Below, piece by piece: positions 56,698 to 64,000 of a DNA stretch of 64,000 nucleotides. The stretch lies in assembly GCA_010279815.1 (NCBI GenBank), contig QEOQ01000462.1, positions 101,619 to 165,618 of the forward strand, in the 5' to 3' direction. The position numbers and the translations under genes are program-made. The notes under the pieces are model-generated. The model was not told where the DNA came from. It saw only the letters and a list, made by a program, of their open reading frames with translations, and made no database searches. This DNA is from Brachionus plicatilis (taxonomy: Eukaryota > Rotifera > Eurotatoria > Ploima > Brachionidae). Every line of letters begins with the position of its first letter. Positions within the stretch are counted from its first letter, which is position 1.

Positions 56698-59426
56698 ATT
56701 CTACCTCTTTTAAATAGTTTGTATTCGTTTATTTAATCATTAATTAATGGATTTTTATTCTGAATCGAATCGCTTAAGTAATTTTCATTTAGTTCCCTAT
56801 ATCTATCCTCTAGAACTTTAATGCCTGCTATTTTATGAATGTTTTGAGTGTTTTCCCGATAATTTAGCTTAAGCATTACCTTAATAGCACAATTTTGTAT
56901 TCTCTGTAAATTTTTTAGATTTGTTGCAGACAATCTTGGTAAAATTACCGAAGAATAGTCTATAACCGATCGTACCAGAGCAAAGTAGATTTGTTTTAAG
57001 GTATTTTTAGACAATTTCCACGATTTATGCGAAAGAATTTTCAAGCAATTAAGTCGCTGCTGGCAATTTTTTGAAAGAAATTCTACCTGATTTTTGAAAC
57101 TCAAATTATGATCGAATCTTATACCCAAAAAACAAATGTTATCTGAAGGTGTTAGTTCTTTTTTAAACATTTTAAACTTCAATTTTTTGGTCAGATTTTT
57201 CTTCGTACTTGAAAAAATTATATAATTGCATTTTTCTGCTGCCATACTTAAGCGCTACAGTGAGAGCCACTGTTCTATGTTCCTAATATATCCATTTATC
57301 ATTTTTTGAATGTTATTGTACTTATTAAAGATAAAATAAGACACTAGATCGTCCGCAAAAAGTAGCGAATAACTTTTGTTTTTATTATATTTAGTTGGTT
57401 TGTCATTTATATAAATCGAAAAAAGTAAAGGACTTAAGACTGCTCCTTGTGGGACTCCTGCTTTTATATCATAAAGTTTTGATTGTGTATTTCCAATATT
57501 AACGAAAAATTTCCTATTTTCTAAAAATGCTCTTAACCATAAAATAAGATCAATCGGTATCTTCATTTTGATCATTTTATAAAGAAGACCTTTATGCCAG
57601 ACCTTGTCGAATGCTGCCTGAATATCGAAAAAAATGGCACTAACTTTCTTTTTTCTTTCGAATGTTTTAATTGTTTTTTGTATAAAATGAAATAAATTAT
57701 TCCTAGTTTGTCTATGCTTCCTAAACCCTGATTGTTGTTTAATTATCAGCTCATTTTCTTCAATAAACGTGTTTAACCTTTTTAAGACAAGTCTTTCCGA
57801 CAATTTACCTAGACAATTTGTGACACTAACTGGTCTATAGTCTTTAGGACTTGGGCTATTTGCTTTTTTTTTGGGGATCATGCTTATTCTTGCAATTTTC
57901 CACGCGTTAGGCAACGCATTTGTTCTCGCAGACAAATTTAACAAGTCCAGAATTAGTTTTACTAAAATCGTCAGAAGAGTTTATTAAGTATAAATTATGG
58001 ATATTATCGGTACCTGGTGCTGAACTTATATTTAATTTATTTATTGCTTGCTCTAACTCAGATATTTTAAAGCTAGCTTCGTTACTTCTCTCCTTTGTCA
58101 AATAATTAGCTACCTCCTCTTCTACCTTTTCCTTATGTTTGTTATCATAATTGTTTAAGTTTTTGTCCTTAAAAGTTTCTTCCAATAGCTTACCAAATAG
58201 CTCAACTTTTTCCATTACTGTATTATACTCTTTGCCATCATAGGTTAATTTAGGAAATTGACAATTCTTAGATGATTTTTTAGAATCATTCCTGTTTCTA
58301 TTAACTTTTCGCAAAAAGTGCTTTGAAGAAACTACGTTCTTATTTATCTAATCAAGAAAATCTTGCCAATTTTTGTCTCTAAAAGCTGCAATTTTTTCCC
58401 GAACTAATTTTGTAAAAAGGTTAAAACGTGCTTTATTTTCTGGATTGTTGTGTTTTTTAAGACGATTTTTTGCTCTATGTTTTTCATCAATTAATTCCAG
58501 AATATAGTATGGCAATGTTTTTTTAAAATTTCTAGTTTTAAAGGTAGGAATTGAATTTGTCGCAGCATAAACAAGGCTTTCCGTTATAAACTGGTTAAAT
58601 TTTTCTAAATTATTTCTAATTTCATTTGGGACTTCTTTTGGTAGAAGCTCTCTAAACTTATCCCACTCGGCCTTATTAAAATCCAACTTTTTTAAATTAT
58701 TAATATCTTTTTCATATAAATCAAATTCAAATTTGAGTTTTAGTAAAACAGGATAGTGGTAACTGCCCATATCATGTTTTTTTAGACTTGAAAATTCAAC
58801 TTTTTTGCTGTAAAAACAAGGTGAAGCAATTAAAAGATCTTAAATATCCTCTTTTTGTGTTGTAAAATGACAGTGAGTTGGAGATTTATCATTTAAAACA
58901 CAAAAATTACTATTTAATAAAATTTTGTCAAAAAAAAACCCTTTGGGTTTTTTTCCAAGCAATTTAGAGCTTTACTTTTGGAATTTAAATCACCTGCTAA
59001 AACAAAATCTACTTTACTTTCATACAATTTTTCGAAAAATTCTTTTTTGGGTTCTGTGTTTGGAGGGTTGTAGTACGAAAAAACTAAAAAATTTGAATTT
59101 TTTAAGTTAATTTTTAGACATAATAACTCTAATTCGAACGAATCATATTCTTTTTCTAGACTATAAATTTCATTTTCCTTAATTAAAAAAGCTACACCTC
59201 CACTTTGGCCATTCTTTCTTTCTTTATGTTCGATTTTATACCCTTCAAGTTTATGAATAGCAAAAATGTTTCTAAATGATACATCATTGCATTTTGTTTC
59301 ATTTATTGCTACTAATTCAGGCGAGTTAAGTTCCAAAAAGGATAAAAATTCACATATTTTGTTACTTATAGAGTTAGGATTCAAATGTAAAAACTTAAAA
59401 CAATTTTCATCTTTTTCTTTATCCAT
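56698..59426 (-). pseudogene. LINE ORF2: APE-type endonuclease and reverse transcriptase
   Basis: The endonuclease starts at 59426 with LHLNPNSISNK, then VAINETK, GGVAFLIKE, SYYNPPNT and LAGDLNSKSKALN. A shift in the T9 run near 58937 changes frame, and a stop near 58843 precedes GSYHYPV (the usual SDHxPV). The linker region continues at 58770-57907 with one in-frame TAG at 58348 and APGTDNI. A further shift near 57950 leads into the RT at 57944-57255: NLSARTNALPNAWK, MIPKKK, DYRPVSVTN, SGFRKHRQT, FFDIQAAFDKVWH, GVPQGAVLSPLLF and the catalytic LLFADDL. TAG at 57255 replaces an expected codon before RLSMAAEKCNYIIFS, then GIRFDHNLSF and the C-terminal segment. Its end is in the gap. Confidence 0.85.
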
Positions 59427-60761
59427 TAATTACATTATTTAATGATTGATTTCCCCATAGCTTAGAGCAGTACCCCGAAAAAACATCTAAAGAAAAATTA
59501 CCTAATTTATGATGAGTAAATCGTTCATGAATTTTTTGAGCAAATAATTGTTTGTTCGCTTTGTTAGATGGAGTTACCATTCTTATAACATCTGTGACAA
59601 AATGACCTACCTTTACATTATTACTTTCCATTATTTTGTTAAACTCGTTCACTTTATTATTCAGCTGCACTATTTTGTTGCTTAAATCACTCACTGTTCA
59701 GCTACTTTCGTCTGAAGTTCCTCAACCTTATATAACCGTTTTTCAATTGACTCTACTGTATTTTTCATTTCCAGCAATTTAACTATGTTTTGGCCCATTT
59801 CACGCATACAGCTATCGCTATTACTTGAAAGCTTGGCTACATACACTGCATTTGAGTACATTGCACTCTCATTTCGATAAAATCCACTTGGCGCGTCTTG
59901 TGGGTTTGAAGCTTGTTTATTATTATTAATGTTATTTACCAATTGAGCAAATGATTTCTTAACAGCTTCTTTATAACTAGGACACCCTCTGTAGTAAGCA
60001 GAATGTTTTCCACCACAGGTTATACACTCGAGTTGACTGGTACACTCGCCCGTATGAGCTTGTTTTTTACATTTAGCGCATGATTTGTTCAATTCTTTAC
60101 AGCTGAGAATTGTATGGTTGAATTTATGACAGTTAAGGCATCTTTTCGGTGGTTTTTCACATTCTTTAACTGGATATTTTGTGTATCCCAACCCCATCCA
60201 GCCGCTCGTGACTATTTCTTCAAATACACTCACATCATCTAAAATAATCTTGCAAACTTTTATTTCCCTTCCATTGCGCTCAAACGGTATAACCTTAACC
60301 ATCCCATATTTTTCTTTATCTTCTTGTTCAATTTCACTGCCTGCTATGTTCCTGACAATAACACTATACTGCTTCGCTATACCAGTGTCAATTTTTTCGT
60401 ATCCTTCGAACACCTTTTCATCACTTAGCATAACCGTTTTATGCTCCTCTTTTTCAGGGTAGATCATTAAATTACCATTGGCCGTAGGTTTAACTCTTAT
60501 ATCATCTGGCCTGATTCCAAGTTTCGCTAAATTTTCTCTTAAATATTTGTTCAAATTCAATGAATTCCCTTGTATTTTAATGTCAAGTCTACGAATAAGA
60601 ACTGCCGCTAATTCTGAGTAATGCTTTTGCTTGCTTTTTTGTTTGACACCTGACGGTGAATAAGTCAAATGATTTGCACCCCTTTTCCGCCGATTATCTT
60701 GACTCTCCAGCATGGGTAATTCGTTGTCATGATGGACTTGAGGAATATTTTCATCCTCCAT
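59419..60761 (-). pseudogene. LINE ORF1: gag-like CCHC protein with coiled coil, one frameshift
   Basis: The first frame (60761-59691) encodes 356 residues: an N-terminal basic stretch, a central RNA-binding-like region, and three zinc knuckles at about 208-221 (CLNCHKFNHTILSC), 228-240 (CAKCKKQAHTGEC) and 246-260 (CITCGGKHSAYYRGC). It stops within a heptad-patterned coiled coil (IEKRLYKVEELQTKVAEQ). The minus-one frame resumes immediately with SDLSNKIVQLNNKVNEFNK, a continuous coiled coil, and ends at 59419. Its stop overlaps the ORF2 start in ATGGATAA. No slippery heptamer is seen, so a single-base deletion is likelier than programmed frameshifting. Confidence 0.8.
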
Positions 60762-61055
60762 TATAATTTCCGCAAGAAAATAATTTATGTTAATTTATTT
60801 TTCTTTTTTTTTTTTTTTAAAAATCATTTAAAATTGAAATTTAAAAGAAAAAAATAAATAAACGAAATAAAAGAAAAAAACAACAAATAGTAATTGTCAA
60901 GTATTTATTTACTATTTTTTATTATCAAGGTGTTAATTAACGGATGTCATTTTTTTAAAATGCGTTATATAAAGGTTTTTTTCTTAAGAAAAGTATTACT
61001 CGGTTTTTTTTTATTAGTTCGTTATATCGGTATTTCGTTATAAAGAGGTTCATTG

Positions 61056-61696
61056 TATCAAAGAAAATTAGCAATCTTTTTCCTTTATAAAAATTACCAG
61101 CAGAGAACAATATCTGCTGGTAATCTGTTTCATAAGTTTATCACACTGTTTGTAAAGAAGCTGAATCTCTGGTTGCAATTTCTTACTTTTTGTCTCTGAA
61201 ATGAAAATTCATGTCTACGAGCACTGGACTGAAATTGTTAGTAAGATTTAAATAAATTGATTGATTTTATTTACCAAAAACAAAAAAGAAGATAAAAATT
61301 TCAAAGGCATAAAAGATTCAACAAAGAATTTTTCCTAATATTTTTATTAATTTTAATTTTAATTTATCAAAAAATTAAAAATTTTTGTTCAATTTCTTTT
61401 TGAATTTCGCAATACTGTTTAATCTTGTACTTCTTGTGTAGATACTTGATTTATTTGCCAATAAACGAATTTAATTAATAATTATTTAATTAACTCAAAA
61501 CGAATTAAATAAAAACTTTGCAAAGTAATTGCTCAGATGATTAGAAATTTTTTTTTGTGGCATCCAAAATGCAAAGTTTAAGTTGAAAAGAATTAAAAAC
61601 TCCTAAAAATTTATTCTAAAAAAGACTGGTGTCTGCAGATTAAAATGGCTAAATAAAATAAATAAGCAAGAAAAAAGAAATGGGCAGCCTAAGTCT
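61056..61696. other. gene-free stretch downstream of the GT92 gene
   Basis: AT-rich sequence between Tigger and the GT92 stop codon; probably contains its 3' UTR. A weak GC patch (accagcagagaac ... ctgctggtaat at 61098-61124) forms a small hairpin. Confidence 0.4.
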
Positions 61697-63298
61697 TCAT
61701 CTTTTTAAAAATAAATTGTGGTAAAAAATATAAAATTCCAGATCTATTGAAAATTTGCTGGGCTTTTTAATTTCGCGAAAAGCAGTGTTTGAATCGCGTA
61801 TATGAACAGCATTTCCAATTTCTATTGGAATTTTAACACCATTGGTAAAAGGTTTTATTGATAATGCTGAGTGAGGATGAATGGTCAAAGTGTTATTAGT
61901 GAGAAAAATGGACTTTCCTTGACGATTGTCAACAATAATGCCATACAAATTGTTCCATTTGGGGTTAACATTTTTATTCATTCTAATAGATTTATTTAAA
62001 CAGTCTATAAAAGGCTGTAAAACTCTAGTTTGATTTTCATACAATTTTTTTTGTACTAAATTTTCAAAATCAATTGTAAAAAATGTGCTAGACTTGTTGT
62101 ATTTTAATTTTTCATTAATTTCCAAAGATAAAAGTTTTTTCTTTATCTGCTCAAAGTCCTCCAAAAGCTGAAAATCACTGAATTCAAAAAATGCTGATTT
62201 TGGACCATACTTGGCCAGCAAACTGTTAGCATACTTTACAATATTATAACTGTCTTGGGTTAGTGACCATTCAATTGAATTATTACACTTGGACTCTTTT
62301 TCAGGCTTAAATGTGAGAAATTTGCTGGTAGGGTATTTTCTTGGCAAAATAAATTCATCAAAGTCATAATTTGTAAGGTAGTCGTATTCATACTTTGCAT
62401 TGAACAAACAATCATTCATGTTCACTCGATTGACTGTATATTCAACAGAAAGATCTTTTAAGTAGCCACCAATAAACTTTTTATGATTTTCTGCACAAGA
62501 ATTTAACTCACGGCTAAAAAAATGGTTGTTTGGATAAAGTTTTACATTTTTGAGCGAATATTTGCAGACATCTTTGAATTTTGTTTCCAGTGGTTTAAAT
62601 TCAATCAAATAGTTGTTTTCTTTCAAAATTTCATTTTTCATTTCCTCATCAAAATCGTTTTCGTAAATCTTTATCTTTTCGAATCCGAGCAATTTTTGAA
62701 TTTTGATCCAATTTTTAAAGTCTAGAAATTTTTTTGAATCAAAACGATTAAATCTGTGCACACAATTTAAAATTGAATTCTTTTTCGCATGAGTTTTTAA
62801 ATAAAAATTAGGCTTTTGATAAATTAAAAGATTTTCAAAATTGAGCTGATTTTTGTAGTCATCCAAAAATATGGTGCTAACAAAAAAATTTTCTTCCTCT
62901 ACTTTAAAGTCAAATAATTTACAACTAATTTTGTAGGCAAAGTCAACATTTTTTGAGGTCCGCATTTGCCTAATCTTCAAAACATCATAAGCCGAAATAC
63001 TAAAAATTTTTTCTTTTGTTTTAATTAAACATTTTAAGTTTTTTATATTTAAATTTCCATTAAAAAATATAACCGTTTCGATTATGTGTGTTTTAAAGTC
63101 ATGTTTGCTAACAATCGAGGAATATTGGCACACTCTGCCATTCGATGTCCACTCATGAATTAATGATGATTGACTATGTTGAAATAAATTATAAGAATCA
63201 ATTTTTTGCTGTTCATAAAAATAACTGTTTTTAGAATAAAATAAAACGACAAACACAGAAAGGAGAGCTAGGATTTTAAACAAATTATTAAATTGCAT
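61697..63298 (-). CDS. GT92 (DUF23) family glycosyltransferase, type II membrane, single exon
   Basis: The 533-residue protein has a short cytosolic end and a signal anchor at about 8-22, then a lumenal domain. Family features appear in order: NCVHRFNRFDSKKFLDFKNW, LLGFEKIKIYENDFDEEM, CAENHKKFIGGYLKDLSVEY, MNDCLFNAKYEYDYLTNY and the diagnostic DFDEFILPR at 312-320, the metal/nucleotide-sugar-binding acidic motif. A C-terminal part with NTLTIHPHSAL follows. GT92 enzymes include the nematode galactosyltransferase that extends core fucose on N-glycans, so activity on fucosylated glycans would fit a genome with several fucosyltransferases, but the acceptor here is unknown. A recent broken copy lies 15 kb away at 47228-48713. 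Confidence 0.9.
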   Translation of the reverse strand: MQFNNLFKILALLSVFVVLFYSKNSYFYEQQKIDSYNLFQHSQSSLIHEWTSNGRVCQYSSIVSKHDFKTHIIETVIFFNGNLNIKNLKCLIKTKEKIFSISAYDVLKIRQMRTSKNVDFAYKISCKLFDFKVEEENFFVSTIFLDDYKNQLNFENLLIYQKPNFYLKTHAKKNSILNCVHRFNRFDSKKFLDFKNWIKIQKLLGFEKIKIYENDFDEEMKNEILKENNYLIEFKPLETKFKDVCKYSLKNVKLYPNNHFFSRELNSCAENHKKFIGGYLKDLSVEYTVNRVNMNDCLFNAKYEYDYLTNYDFDEFILPRKYPTSKFLTFKPEKESKCNNSIEWSLTQDSYNIVKYANSLLAKYGPKSAFFEFSDFQLLEDFEQIKKKLLSLEINEKLKYNKSSTFFTIDFENLVQKKLYENQTRVLQPFIDCLNKSIRMNKNVNPKWNNLYGIIVDNRQGKSIFLTNNTLTIHPHSALSIKPFTNGVKIPIEIGNAVHIRDSNTAFREIKKPSKFSIDLEFYIFYHNLFLKR

Positions 63299-64000
63299 TT
63301 TTTTTCTTTTTTTCTAAATTGTTTAATACTTTTTTCTTTATATCTAAAATTTTAATCAGCTATAAAAAATTGTGATAAATATTTTTTTTATTCTAAAAAT
63401 ACAATCAGCTACAATTTATTAAATAATTAATTAAATTAGGAAAATAAAGGAAATATAGTGAGAAATTTTTCACTTTTTGTATCTAATTTAATTTTAATTT
63501 TAGCCTTAGGACATTAATTCTTAGAATAAATAAAACATAAAAATTTTATATAAAAATTTAAATTTGTGCATATTTTTCAAACGAATACTTAGTTCTGCAT
63601 AAACTCTGCAATCTATTGCAAATTTTAATGAAACATTTTTTGATCATGTGCAGTTTACAGAAAATTGCAAAGTTTTTGCAGAGCTAAGAATTCGTTGGTA
63701 CAAATTCTTACAAAATTTAAAAAATTAATAGAGAACATTTTTGCACAATTAGAAAAAAATTTAACTTTATTTTTTTTAGTACTGTAATTATTGTAGTAAA
63801 ATTTTACATTGCCATTTTTTTCCTAGGTAGAAAGTAAGGGAGTTTTTAAAATAAATCTAAATCTCCAATTTGAATTTTATGATCAGTTTTTGATGCCCAA
63901 AATTTTTATATATTAATTATTATATTAATAATACTTAATACAATTAGTGCAGAAGTACATTTTAGATTTTAACATACTAAAAATTCACATTGCCGAAAAA
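63299..64000. other. GT92 upstream region with a half-MITE, duplicated at 48012-48713
   Basis: This is the promoter-side flank of the GT92 gene, and its entire length matches 48012-48713. It includes the right half of the CTGCAAAACTCTGCAAT element at 63606-63813. No further gene is seen before the window ends. Confidence 0.6.

Larger units (their letters stand above)
56368..60877 (-). mobile_element. non-LTR retrotransposon (LINE), near full length, inserted in Tigger
   Basis: AAACAACAAAT occurs exactly at 56357-56367 and 60878-60888, an 11-bp target-site duplication enclosing the element. The order on the minus strand is 5' leader, ORF1 (gag-like), ORF2 (endonuclease, RT), gap of unknown bases, 3' end with a hairpin-like caaaggagcggaagctcgag and a TTTA/AAAT tail. 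There is no RNase H. It looks like a Jockey/I/CR1-group LINE. Two nonsense changes and about three single-base shifts suggest it is recently dead, unless these are assembly errors. Confidence 0.85.
55767..61055 (-). mobile_element. pogo/Tigger-like transposon interrupted by a LINE
   Basis: The left terminus CACTCAATCCTCGGTATAAC and the complement of the right terminus, CAATGAACCTCTTTATAACG, are inverted repeats, each next to TA. Transposase remnants on the minus strand lie at 55900-56335. Between the 5' terminus and the transposase start sits the LINE at 56368-60877. Without it the Tigger remnant would be about 780 bp, an internally deleted derivative. Confidence 0.75.

Noticed and set aside
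56407..56736. Plus-strand ORF across the N gap
   Set aside because: Created by unknown bases; the region is LINE on the other strand.
60181..60462. Plus-strand ORF of 93 residues
   Set aside because: Shadow of LINE ORF1.
1..64000. tRNA, rRNA, CRISPR or operon-type signals
   Set aside because: No tRNA cloverleaf, rRNA segment or spaced direct repeats were seen, and the spliced genes show that this is eukaryotic DNA.

Overview
The window looks like nuclear DNA from a very AT-rich invertebrate animal. A rotifer (Brachionus-like) is my best guess, but it is an inference from composition, short introns, gene families and transposon types, with no search behind it. Coding exons stand out as GC-richer islands. 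Introns in the conserved genes are mostly 45-110 bp, start with GT and end in a TTTAG or AAAG acceptor. Five conserved metazoan genes could be rebuilt exon by exon by translation and splice phase.

Layout. 1.8-2.7 kb: a GT10 fucosyltransferase gene (minus) lacking its 3' exon. 4.2-6.1 kb: wreckage of a gag-like retroelement ORF (minus) and a MULE transposase (plus). 7.1-8.0 kb: a five-exon Canopy (CNPY3/4-like) gene (minus). 8.3-29.5 kb: a DDI1/DDI2 homolog (minus), three 3' exons at 8.3-9.2 kb and two 5' exons at 29.0-29.5 kb, separated by a 19.8 kb intron. That intron holds two unrelated two-transmembrane protein genes (plus at 15.8 kb, minus at 21.8 kb), a 195-bp tandem repeat, MITEs, LINE fragments and two hammerhead-like motifs. 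32.9-33.8 kb: proteasome subunit beta-1 (PSMB6), four exons, minus. 39.8-44.8 kb: RCC1, two exons, plus, with a transposon-filled 3.5 kb intron. 47.2-48.7 kb: a broken, nearly identical copy of the GT92 gene. 51.1-52.2 kb: an intronless fucosyltransferase-superfamily gene, plus. 55.8-61.1 kb: a pogo/Tigger-like DNA transposon interrupted by a gag/endonuclease/RT LINE. 61.7-63.3 kb: an intact GT92 glycosyltransferase gene, minus.

The host genes do not form an obvious pathway. DDI1 (ubiquitin shuttle/protease) and PSMB6 (proteasome) share the ubiquitin-proteasome system, RCC1 serves the Ran cycle, Canopy is an ER chaperone cofactor, and three genes encode Golgi-type II membrane glycosyltransferases. 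Most of the remainder is a dense population of inverted-repeat elements. Several have clean target-site duplications: 9 bp (MULE-like), 8 bp (hAT-like) and TA (Tc1/pogo-like).

The most interesting items are three hammerhead-ribozyme-like motifs with compensating stem changes, the DDI1 gene split around other genes, the LINE-inside-Tigger nest with its target duplication, and the very recent direct duplication at the GT92 locus.
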